Made by a program: the position numbers and the translations under genes. Source: Sulfurovum sp. (GTDB taxonomy: Bacteria; Campylobacterota; Campylobacteria; Campylobacterales; Sulfurovaceae). From it: DNA of 10,442 nt. The notes beneath the pieces were generated by a model. The model worked only from the letters and a program-made list of their open reading frames with translations. It was not told where the DNA came from and made no database searches. The stretch spans positions 1 to 10,442 of the forward strand of contig JALTYW010000190.1 in NCBI GenBank assembly GCA_027046415.1. The letters run 5' to 3'. This document shows, in pieces, positions 1 to 6,323 of this stretch (its first letter is position 1; each line of letters starts with the position of its first letter).

Positions 1-12
1 GGAGTATAGAGA

Positions 13-666
13 ATGAGAATATTGCTGATGGAGGATGATCCGGTACTGGGTGAGATCATTACCGATTATCTGAACGGATACTACAGTGTAGACCATGCGT
101 ACGATTCACAGGAAGCACAGGAGATGCTCGATACAACAAAGTATGACCTTCTGATCTTCGATGTCAATGTTCCCGGGATCAGTGGTATTGAGCTGATCAG
201 GGAACTTCGCAGTTTTAACGACACAACCCCCGCCATTATCATCACCGCATATGACGATACGGAACATCTTCGAAAAAGTTTCGATGCCGGTGCGCATGAC
301 TACATCAAAAAGCCCTTTGAGCTTGAGGAGCTGAGACTTCGTATCGACAAGAGCAAGGTTCTTTTCCATATCGAACAGGAAGAGAAGATGACATTGGGAG
401 AAGATTTGATGTACTACCCTTCCAGACGCATGGTGCGTAAAAACGGCAAGGAGATACTGCTCAAACCCAAAGAGCATGAGATCCTCTCCTATTTTGTCGC
501 ACACCCACACAGGCTCATCTCTACGGAGGAGCTTGTGCAAAACATTTGGGAGTTTGACCAACTGCCCAGCGATGCAACACTGCGTTCCTATATCAGAAAT
601 CTCAGAGAGATCATCGGCAGTGAAAAGATAAAGACGCAAAGAGGGGCAGGCTACCGCTATGAATGA
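13..666 (+). CDS. OmpR/PhoB-family two-component response regulator
   Basis: A 217-residue cytoplasmic transcription regulator activated by phosphotransfer from the histidine kinase encoded just downstream. The receiver domain spans about residues 1-115. It has the acidic pocket E7-D8-D9, the expected phospho-acceptor D50 (in IFDVNVPG), T78 and the invariant K100 followed by P101. A winged-helix DNA-binding domain follows at about 125-217 and ends in the typical RGAGYRYE wing. The length is normal for the family. The start is supported by GGAG at 1-4. The last codons overlap the kinase start by 8 bp, so the pair is probably translationally coupled. The stimulus and target genes cannot be read from the sequence. 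The next operon concerns sulfur metabolism, but it has its own promoter-like sequence and nothing ties the two together. Confidence 0.95.
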   Translation: MRILLMEDDPVLGEIITDYLNGYYSVDHAYDSQEAQEMLDTTKYDLLIFDVNVPGISGIELIRELRSFNDTTPAIIITAYDDTEHLRKSFDAGAHDYIKKPFELEELRLRIDKSKVLFHIEQEEKMTLGEDLMYYPSRRMVRKNGKEILLKPKEHEILSYFVAHPHRLISTEELVQNIWEFDQLPSDATLRSYIRNLREIIGSEKIKTQRGAGYRYE

Positions 667-1831
667 GTTGGAGAAAAAATCGTTCTACTCCTTTCTTGGG
701 CTCTACATCGTCTCCTCACTTCTATTTATCCTTCTGGTCGGATACTGGTACTACATCGCCCAGAAGCGTGCGTTGGAGAATGAAACCTACTACAGGCTTG
801 AACACTTTGCCGATGTTGAAGCAGGAGAGATCATCACTGCGCATATGCATGGTATACCGCTCAAACCGGTTGTGCTTCCCAAAGAGGTAACACTTGCGCT
901 GATAGATACTAACGGAAGTGTATCCGGAGGAAAACTGCTTGTTTCCCAACTTCCGGACAAACCTGGTTATTTTAAATCAGACGGTTACAATGTGCTCATA
1001 TCCGATGCACCAAGAGACCATTTGAATATCCGGTATGTTGTTTTGCAGACAACCATGCCCTCAAAAGAAATAGCAGCCCTGAAAGCACTTGTACTAAAAG
1101 TAATGCTGATGATCTTTTTGCTGGTAGTGATCGTTGCGTGGGTGCTTTCAAAGATTTTTATGCGTCCTTTGCATCAGCGTGTTGCCCAGATAGAGCATTT
1201 TATCAATGATATTACCCATGAGCTCAATACGCCTATCTCGGCACTCAGTATGGCGACCGAACAGGCGCTCAAGCAGGGGGAGTGTACACCCAAAACACTC
1301 AAAAACATCTCCATCAGTACCCGTCAGCTCTACGACATCTACCGATCATTGACCTACCTGAACTTTTCTGAACAGAAGGAGGTCGATGAGGTGATCGATG
1401 TCGGGGAGAGTGTAGAGAAGAGCATCGCCTACTACCGTCCGCTTGCAGAGGTGAAGCAGATAGGTTTTGAAACCCATGTTGAACCGTACAGATATCGCAT
1501 GCCTCAACCCCAGCTTCAGCTGCTGCTTGGCAATCTTATAGGCAATGCCATCAAGTACTCACCAAGACGCTCGACGATTACAATCAATTTCAATGATGGA
1601 ATACTGCATATCAAAGATGAGGGTATCGGCATTGCTCCTGAAAAACAGAAAGAGGTGTTTGAAAAGTTCCGCCGGGGTACCGACTACTCCGGTGGGTTTG
1701 GTGTCGGTTTGAGTATTGTGAAGAGCATTTGTGAGAAGTATGGTATTCATATTACATTGGTATCGGAACCAGAAAAAGGGACAGAATTTACGCTTGTATT
1801 TGGAAGCAATGCAGAAAACTATTCTAAATAA
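659..1831 (+). CDS. Membrane sensor histidine kinase, partner of the upstream regulator
   Basis: A 390-residue inner-membrane sensor kinase. Transmembrane segments lie at about 9-33 and 143-165 and enclose a roughly 110-residue periplasmic sensor region with no family I recognise. The HisKA dimerisation domain has its H-box at 184-192 (DITHELNTP), with H187 as the expected phosphorylated histidine. The ATP-binding domain shows the N-box (N292 to Y300), the G1 box D320-E321-G322-I323-G324, the F-box around F334-F337, and the G2 box GGFGVGL at 345-351. Only about 18 residues separate TM2 from the H-box region, so there is no full HAMP linker. This is unusual compared with EnvZ-type kinases but common in compact Campylobacterota kinases. 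The ATG lies inside the end of the regulator gene. The ligand is unknown. Confidence 0.94.
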   Translation: MNELEKKSFYSFLGLYIVSSLLFILLVGYWYYIAQKRALENETYYRLEHFADVEAGEIITAHMHGIPLKPVVLPKEVTLALIDTNGSVSGGKLLVSQLPDKPGYFKSDGYNVLISDAPRDHLNIRYVVLQTTMPSKEIAALKALVLKVMLMIFLLVVIVAWVLSKIFMRPLHQRVAQIEHFINDITHELNTPISALSMATEQALKQGECTPKTLKNISISTRQLYDIYRSLTYLNFSEQKEVDEVIDVGESVEKSIAYYRPLAEVKQIGFETHVEPYRYRMPQPQLQLLLGNLIGNAIKYSPRRSTITINFNDGILHIKDEGIGIAPEKQKEVFEKFRRGTDYSGGFGVGLSIVKSICEKYGIHITLVSEPEKGTEFTLVFGSNAENYSK

Positions 1832-1853
1832 CTATAAAATCCATTGATTTACT

Positions 1854-1881
1854 TGACAATAGAATTTTTTTTGGGTAAACT
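1854..1881 (+). promoter_or_regulatory. Candidate sigma-70 promoter for the structured leader and sulfur operon
   Basis: A perfect TTGACA lies at 1854-1859. After a 16-bp spacer containing a run of eight T comes TAAACT at 1876-1881, a 4/6 match to TATAAT. A start site near 1888 would place transcription just before the structured region beginning at 1901. Upstream T-rich tracts are typical of Campylobacterota promoters. The -35 match is strong and the -10 match weak, so the exact start is uncertain. Confidence 0.45.
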
Positions 1882-1900
1882 TCAACTACAAAATTTAAAA

Positions 1901-2037
1901 AGGCACTTGTAAAAACCCTAGTAATTCACAGTGGACAAGGGCATTTGGTTTCCAAGATTGTTGTAGTCTCCCCTTTATATTGTTAAATCTTAAAGGAAGC
2001 CGGATGTTGTGATGCCCTAGGGTCTTTAGAGGTGCTT
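1901..2037 (+). ncRNA. Candidate long rod-shaped structured RNA (leader or sRNA)
   Basis: Three nested helices close this region end to end. P1 pairs 1901-1921 with 2017-2037: 19 of 21 positions pair, with mismatches G1909-G2029 and A1914-C2024. P2 pairs 1926-1930 with 2008-2012. P3 pairs 1941-1953 with 1995-2007 and continues as 1954-1959 with 1986-1991 across a three-A bulge. About 43 pairs form in total. Residues 1931-1940 bulge out on the 5' side, and 1960-1985 form the apical loop. Six pairs (1902/2036, 1907/2031, 1941/2007, 1945/2003, 1946/2002, 1949/1999) are G-U on this strand and would be A-C on the other, which favours a + strand RNA. I match it to no riboswitch class that I know. 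It could be a cis-regulatory leader, a 6S-like rod RNA (short for that class), or a small inverted-repeat element. The fold was done by eye, without energy calculation. Confidence 0.5.
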
Positions 2038-2048
2038 CGTTATCTATT

Positions 2049-2057
2049 TATAAAGGA
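2049..2057 (+). promoter_or_regulatory. Ribosome binding site of the DUF4395 gene, complementary to the leader's apical loop
   Basis: AAAGGA at 2052-2057 lies 5 nt before the ATG at 2063 and is the obvious Shine-Dalgarno. Bases 2049-2056 are perfectly complementary, over 8 bp, to 1972-1979 in the apical loop of the upstream structured region. If this pseudoknot forms, the SD is masked. This is an inference from complementarity only. Confidence 0.5.
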
Positions 2058-2062
2058 CTTTT

Positions 2063-2518
2063 ATGTCTCCTTCATGCCCAATTTCCAACAAACGTATCGA
2101 TACCAATCTTGTACGGGTTGTCTCTTTTCAGGTACTTTTATTTACCGTACTTTTTTCAGTTACACACAGCCTTGTGTTTGTATTTGTGATCCTGTTTGAC
2201 TTTATGATGCGTGTTTTTAGGAAAGAGAAGTTCAGTCCTTTTTATGTGACGGCATCATCTATCCTGAAACATTGGAATACAGTACCGCGTTACAGCGATG
2301 AATCACCAAAACGTTTTGCACTCTATCTTGGACTTCTGACTACAGTTGCCATTACCGTCTTTGCAGTGTTCGGCTTTATAAAAGTTGCAATTTTTGTAGC
2401 ATTGATCCTTATTATTTGTACATTTCTTGAAGTTTTATTCGATTTTTGTATAGGTTGTAAGATATACTACGCTTTACAATTAGTTAAGGTAATGAAACAT
2501 GATAGGAATTTCAACTAA
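2063..2518 (+). CDS. DUF4395-type small membrane protein
   Basis: A 151-residue integral membrane protein of unknown biochemical role. It resembles the DUF4395 family: a Cys-Pro near the N-terminus (C5-P6), a polar segment before the first hydrophobic block, the middle motif S81-P82-K83-R84-F85-A86, and a CxxC near the C-terminus (C129-I-G-C132). Hydrophobic stretches at about 17-48, 87-105 and 107-127 suggest four or so membrane passes. The conserved cysteines suggest a thiol or persulfide role, and its neighbours are an Rrf2 regulator and a Cys/Met PLP enzyme, so I infer a link to sulfur handling. A specific reaction cannot be assigned. The SD is AAAGGA at 2052-2057. The 3' end overlaps the Rrf2 gene by 20 bp. 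Confidence 0.8.
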   Translation: MSPSCPISNKRIDTNLVRVVSFQVLLFTVLFSVTHSLVFVFVILFDFMMRVFRKEKFSPFYVTASSILKHWNTVPRYSDESPKRFALYLGLLTTVAITVFAVFGFIKVAIFVALILIICTFLEVLFDFCIGCKIYYALQLVKVMKHDRNFN

Positions 2519-2912
2519 AACCATCTATGCAGTTGCTGCACTGCATGAACTGGGTGCAATCCAGGATGATGAAGTACTGAAGATCAAAGAGATCGCTGCA
2601 AGAGCTTCCATCCCCCAGAGTTTTCTTGAACAGATTCTGCTCGAACTAAAGAAGCAGGGTGTACTGACCAGTATAAAAGGCGCACATGGCGGTTACAAAC
2701 TTGCCAAAGATATGAAAGATATCACACTCGGAGATATCATACAGATTCTTGAAACAGACGCTTTTTCTGATATATGCCGTACAGACAATATGGCATTGAA
2801 ACTCTTTTGGGATGATATACAGCAGGGTGTCCTGGATGTATTTGCCATCCCTTTGTCAGAACTGAAAAACTATCAAATGAAAGCCAACTACGCACTGAAC
2901 TACTCTATTTAG
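2499..2912 (+). CDS. Rrf2-family transcription regulator (CymR/IscR-like)
   Basis: A 137-residue DNA-binding regulator. The N-terminus (ISTKTIYAVAAL) and winged-helix domain follow the Rrf2 pattern: the recognition helix region is at about 36-52 (ASIPQSFLEQILLELKK) and the wing motif GGYKLA is at 64-69. It has only one cysteine, C93, whereas IscR and NsrR use three to ligate an Fe-S cluster. A cluster held in the usual three-Cys way is therefore unlikely. Either a CymR-like mode or sensing through C93 is possible. The start is preceded by AAGG at 2486-2489, with 9-nt spacing, and lies inside the DUF4395 gene. The next gene is a Cys/Met enzyme, so the likely role is control of sulfur amino acid metabolism, probably including its own operon. 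Confidence 0.9.
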   Translation: MIGISTKTIYAVAALHELGAIQDDEVLKIKEIAARASIPQSFLEQILLELKKQGVLTSIKGAHGGYKLAKDMKDITLGDIIQILETDAFSDICRTDNMALKLFWDDIQQGVLDVFAIPLSELKNYQMKANYALNYSI

Positions 2913-2923
2913 GAATATACAAC

Positions 2924-4177
2924 ATGCAACACGATTTTGAATACTATAATACCCTGCTGGTACAGTGTGTCGGCGGGAAAGTCGGGCCCATCGCACCGAC
3001 CATCACCCCTTCTGCGGCATACGGATATGCCGATGCTCAGGAAGCCGAGGGAATCTTTTCAGGAGAGGTGAACAAGCCGCTCTATGCACGGGTAGGAAAC
3101 CCGACCAATGCCAAGCTCGAAGGCATTGTAGCAAAGATAGAGGGTGGCTTTGGTGCTATTGCAACCGCTTCGGGCATGGGAGCACTCTCCATGGTAACGA
3201 CTGCACTGCTTAAAAGCGGTGACGAGATACTCTGTGTGGGCGGATTTTTCGGCGGTACCTACACGCTGGTAAATGAAACCCTCAAACGGTTTGGCATCAG
3301 CAACAGCTTCTGCACCATCAACGACTTCGACTATATGGAGAAGAAACTCTCCGAAGGGGTCAAGATGGTACTGCTTGAGAGTGTGGGTAACCCGAGTCTC
3401 AGACTGCCTGATCTTAAAGCCATCGCCGACCTGTGCAACAAGTATGAAACCCTGATGGTCGTGGACAACACCGCCACACCGCTGCTGGTACGTCCGCTTG
3501 ACCTTGGTGCAGACATTGTGGTGCACTCAACGACCAAAAATATGTCCGGTAACTCGACCGCACTGGGGGGCATTGCTGTCTTTAGAGCGGTAAAAGAGGA
3601 GGGTGACAAACTCTTGAACGATAAGTATGCCGACGTGCACAAATTTGTCAAGAAAGCGGGCAAAAAAGCCTTCATTCCCATCTGTAAAAAACGTGCCATC
3701 CGTGATATGGGGATGACAGCAAACGCCTTTGGTTCTTTCCTGACCATGCTTGGGCTTGAGACACTGGCACTGCGTGTAGAACGCATCAACAACTCTGTCG
3801 CAAAAGTAGCGGCGATCCTTGAGGAGTCACTGCCAGAAGGCATTGAGGTCAACCACCCATCGTTGCCAAAAAGCGAAGACCATGCACGCTACCTCTCGGA
3901 CTTTTCCAACGGCTGCGGTCCATTGCTGACACTCGAGTGCGGTACACCCGAACGTGCCTTCAGGCTGCTTAACAACCTCAAACTTGCCACACTTACCGCC
4001 AACATTGGTGATAACCGTACTTTGGCACTCCATATGCAAAGTACCATCTACAGTGACTTTGACGAGGAGGCACGCCGATTCAACGGTGTGACAGAGGGGC
4101 TTATCCGTGTATCGATAGGGCTTGAAGACCCCGAAGCTATTGCGGAAGATTTCATGCAGGCAGCGGAAGCGGTTTAG
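2924..4177 (+). CDS. Cys/Met-metabolism PLP-dependent enzyme (O-acetylhomoserine sulfhydrylase or methionine gamma-lyase-like)
   Basis: A 417-residue cytoplasmic fold-type I PLP enzyme of the cystathionine gamma-synthase/lyase family, at the normal length. Family landmarks are the phosphate-binding Y54-A-R56, the GNPTN motif at 58-62, S83-G84-M85, the pyridine-binding D181 (VVDNT), and the Schiff-base lysine K205 in HSTTK. Two positions differ from the textbook pattern. The aromatic residue before GGT, usually Tyr (LYGGT), is F109. The segment after the lysine, usually KYxxGHS, reads K-N-M-S-G-N-S. Its exact reaction (sulfhydrylation, gamma-elimination or transsulfuration) therefore cannot be fixed. 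The SD, AGGAA at 2911-2915, overlaps the stop of the Rrf2 gene, which makes it the third gene of that operon. The stop codon overlaps that of the convergent sppA. Confidence 0.9.
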   Translation: MQHDFEYYNTLLVQCVGGKVGPIAPTITPSAAYGYADAQEAEGIFSGEVNKPLYARVGNPTNAKLEGIVAKIEGGFGAIATASGMGALSMVTTALLKSGDEILCVGGFFGGTYTLVNETLKRFGISNSFCTINDFDYMEKKLSEGVKMVLLESVGNPSLRLPDLKAIADLCNKYETLMVVDNTATPLLVRPLDLGADIVVHSTTKNMSGNSTALGGIAVFRAVKEEGDKLLNDKYADVHKFVKKAGKKAFIPICKKRAIRDMGMTANAFGSFLTMLGLETLALRVERINNSVAKVAAILEESLPEGIEVNHPSLPKSEDHARYLSDFSNGCGPLLTLECGTPERAFRLLNNLKLATLTANIGDNRTLALHMQSTIYSDFDEEARRFNGVTEGLIRVSIGLEDPEAIAEDFMQAAEAV

Positions 4178-5034
4178 TACGGCAGTTTGGCCTTCAACCC
4201 GTAAAAATAGCTCTGCATCTGAAACATCGCTTGAGATGTGAGCTTCTCCATGAACGACTCCAGTTTATCTTTTTTCTTCCAGACAGGTGTTTTGACCCCA
4301 GCGCTTTTTTCCAGTTCTTTTTTTGCATCGCTGAGTGTACCCACCGCATCTATGAGCCCAACCTCTTTGGCGCGAGAAGCGAGGAAAATGTGAGCATTGG
4401 CGTAGTTTTCTGATGCATTAATGTCGAGGTGGCGGGCTTTGGCGACGTCGCTGACGAAAAGTTTGTAGGTATCTTTTGTCAGGCGTTCGAGTTCGGCGCG
4501 CTCTTCGGGTGTCCATTTACGTGTGGGTGTCCCTGCCTCTTTGTATTTTCCCTCTTTGACGATCTGCGGTTTGACCCCTATCTTGTTAAGCAGTTCCTCG
4601 ATGTCCGCACTCTCCATGATCACCCCGATTGAGCCTACAATGGCACCGGGATTGGCAATGATCTTGCCGGCAAAGATGGAGCTGTAGTAGCTGCCGCTTG
4701 CCATGATGCCTGAAGCGTAGGCAATGACAGGTTTCTTTTTTTGCAGGTTACGGATAGCATAGCTTATTTCAATGGAGGGTGGTACGGCACCGCCGGGAGA
4801 GTTGACATTGAGCAGTACCCCTTTGATATGCGGATCTTTTTGTGCATCTTCAATCTGTTTGACGATCTTCTCCGCATCCATAATAGGACCAAAGAGTTTG
4901 ATCTCCTGCAGGTTCGGTTTTTTCAGCGGTGCTTCGGCTGAGGGCATCAGGACAATAAAAAGGATGAGCAAAAAGAGCAGTCCCTTGAAGTGCTCACCGA
5001 TCCATTTGATAGCGTTGCTAAGTCTCTTAAACAT
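4174..5034 (-). CDS. sppA: SppA-type membrane signal peptide peptidase (S49)
   Basis: A 286-residue short-form protease IV. It is anchored by one membrane segment at about 18-35 and faces the periplasm, where it degrades cleaved signal peptides. The catalytic serine is S113 in MASGSYY. The general-base lysine is probably K165 in GKYKEAG, 52 residues later, which matches the Ser-Lys spacing of Bacillus subtilis SppA as I recall it. SPGG at 79-82 and GAIVGSIGV at 130-138 are family motifs. I chose the ATG at 5034 because AAGGAG at 5041-5046 precedes it by 6 nt and the protein then opens with a normal anchor. A longer frame reaches 5151 but only runs through the upstream gene. The start overlaps the stop of the hydrolase gene by 8 bp, so the two are coupled. 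Confidence 0.93.
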   Translation of the reverse strand: MFKRLSNAIKWIGEHFKGLLFLLILFIVLMPSAEAPLKKPNLQEIKLFGPIMDAEKIVKQIEDAQKDPHIKGVLLNVNSPGGAVPPSIEISYAIRNLQKKKPVIAYASGIMASGSYYSSIFAGKIIANPGAIVGSIGVIMESADIEELLNKIGVKPQIVKEGKYKEAGTPTRKWTPEERAELERLTKDTYKLFVSDVAKARHLDINASENYANAHIFLASRAKEVGLIDAVGTLSDAKKELEKSAGVKTPVWKKKDKLESFMEKLTSQAMFQMQSYFYGLKAKLPY

Positions 5035-6250
5035 ACTGTTCTCCTTCAATATAAACGGCATCTGCCTCTTTGGTATGCAGCAGTGTCCACAGGGCGATCT
5101 CTTCGGGACGTTTTGGCAGTTCAGGCAGGGTGATGAGGGCAAAGTCTGCATCTTTGCCTACCTTGAGTGAGCCGTTGTTGAGCCCCAGTGCCTTGGCAGC
5201 ATCTTCGGTCGAAGCTTTGATGAGCCTGCGTGCAAGCAGATCAACTGGAGCTTTGTGGTGCAGCATCAGCGCCGCTCTGAACTCGTCGAAGATGTTGAGT
5301 GAGTCGTTGGAGCTGAGCCCGTCCGTTGCAACGGTGTAGGGAAGCTCCAGCGCTTCAAGGTTCTCCAGTGCCAGCCGTCCGCAGCCAAGATAGCGGTTGG
5401 AGCGTGGGCAGTGGGCGACAGTGTGCCCTTTGGCTTTGAGGTGGGCAAGCTCTGCTTCGTTTGCCTGTACACAGTGGACAAAGTGGGCAGGGTAGGTATC
5501 GAAAGCATGGAGGAACTCCTCGATGGTCGTTACCGGAGTGGAGGTGTTGAAGAACTTTTCAAAGAACTCTTTGAAGTCTCCGCTGCCTTTTTCAAGCCAC
5601 TCCCGCTCTGCCTGTGACTCCAGAAAGTGTGTCGTTAGCGGCATGGCATGCTGTTTTGCCAGGGTCACTGCACGCTGCAAAATGACAGGGTGTACCGAGT
5701 AGGGGGAGTGGATAGCGATGCCGGGGGTAATGCGGCTTTGGTTATCGCAGCTTTGAGAGGCTTTGACGCGTTCGAGAAAGTCGTTGTAGAGCATATCCGC
5801 ATACTGGGCATTGGAGCCGATGAGTTCATTGAAAAAGACCACACGCTGGGGCGTACTCTCGCACACTTCCAGTTCGGTGCCGAAGCTGGAGATGGCACCA
5901 AAGCAGGTGATGCCAGAGCGAAGCATCTGGTTACACTCTTTGCTCATCATCTCATTGTCACATGCCTGCAGCAGATCGTCACGGTGTTGGATGACCGAGT
6001 CAAGCCACGGCATAAAATCACCGTATTTGAGCGAAGTACGGTTGGCGGAGAACTCCAGATGGACATGGGTGTTGATAAATCCGGGGTAGATTACCGTGTA
6101 GGGCTTGGCACGGATCAGCTCTGCTTCGGGGTAGCGGGCAATGAGGTTTTCGGGCAGATCGACCGCTTCGATACGGCTTTCAAAAGCAATGGCGAGGTTC
6201 TCGACGAAGTTTCCGTCTATGTACAAATAATCAGCGATAATGATTTTCAT
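5027..6250 (-). CDS. mqnX: Aminofutalosine deaminase-family amidohydrolase
   Basis: A 407-residue metal-dependent hydrolase of the amidohydrolase superfamily, related to adenosine/SAH deaminases. Likely metal ligands are H62 and H64 (THVHLEF), H208 (TTHFLES, with catalytic E211) and D310 (TDGLSSNDSLN). H280 lies in the HCPRSN motif and a long C-terminal TIM-barrel tail follows. From the literature as I recall it, a Nitratiruptor homologue deaminates 6-amino-6-deoxyfutalosine in the menaquinone futalosine pathway. In Campylobacter and Helicobacter the nucleosidase MTAN can act on that compound directly, so the physiological role here is inferred, not certain. The start has AAGGAA at 6259-6264 with 8-nt spacing. 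It is transcribed divergently from aroQ and coupled to sppA downstream. Confidence 0.85.
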   Translation of the reverse strand: MKIIIADYLYIDGNFVENLAIAFESRIEAVDLPENLIARYPEAELIRAKPYTVIYPGFINTHVHLEFSANRTSLKYGDFMPWLDSVIQHRDDLLQACDNEMMSKECNQMLRSGITCFGAISSFGTELEVCESTPQRVVFFNELIGSNAQYADMLYNDFLERVKASQSCDNQSRITPGIAIHSPYSVHPVILQRAVTLAKQHAMPLTTHFLESQAEREWLEKGSGDFKEFFEKFFNTSTPVTTIEEFLHAFDTYPAHFVHCVQANEAELAHLKAKGHTVAHCPRSNRYLGCGRLALENLEALELPYTVATDGLSSNDSLNIFDEFRAALMLHHKAPVDLLARRLIKASTEDAAKALGLNNGSLKVGKDADFALITLPELPKRPEEIALWTLLHTKEADAVYIEGEQYV

Positions 6251-6283
6251 CTATAACGTTCCTTGGGTTTAAACCTATTTGGA

Positions 6284-6289
6284 TAAAAT
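6284..6289 (+). promoter_or_regulatory. Candidate -10 box for the aroQ operon
   Basis: TAAAAT, a 5/6 match to TATAAT, lies 34 bp before the aroQ start in the 73-bp divergent gap. No clear -35 is visible, which is usual for Campylobacterota. TATACA at 6302-6307 is an alternative. Confidence 0.3.
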
Positions 6290-6299
6290 AATACCCTAA

Positions 6300-6305
6300 A
6301 TTATA
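6300..6305 (-). promoter_or_regulatory. Candidate -10 box for the hydrolase-sppA operon
   Basis: The minus strand reads a perfect TATAAT here. It would start transcription near 6293 and leave a leader of about 43 nt before the hydrolase ATG at 6250. The motif overlaps the aroQ leader, so the two divergent promoters would sit almost on top of each other. Confidence 0.4.
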
Positions 6306-6323
6306 CATGAAGAAGGTAGTAAA

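Noticed and set aside
1832..1872. Possible intrinsic terminator after the histidine kinase (run of eight T at 1865-1872).
   Set aside because: The preceding sequence forms only a weak, split AT-rich stem, and the T-run sits between the -35 and -10 of a better supported promoter.
1901..2037. Identity as SRP RNA, tmRNA, RNase P RNA or a TPP, SAM-I, FMN or cobalamin riboswitch.
   Set aside because: None of the conserved core sequences of these classes that I know is present.
3059..3852. Two long minus-strand frames within the PLP enzyme gene.
   Set aside because: The + strand frame has all the family landmarks. The antisense frames have low-complexity or Ser-rich translations without motifs.
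5035..5151. An upstream ATG that would lengthen SppA by 39 residues.
   Set aside because: The extra part lies wholly inside the hydrolase gene, is Cys/Pro-rich with no anchor character, and a strong AAGGAG precedes the ATG at 5034.
5648..6256. A 202-aa + strand frame opposite the hydrolase gene.
   Set aside because: It is antisense to the metal-ligand-bearing hydrolase frame and shows no domain signature.
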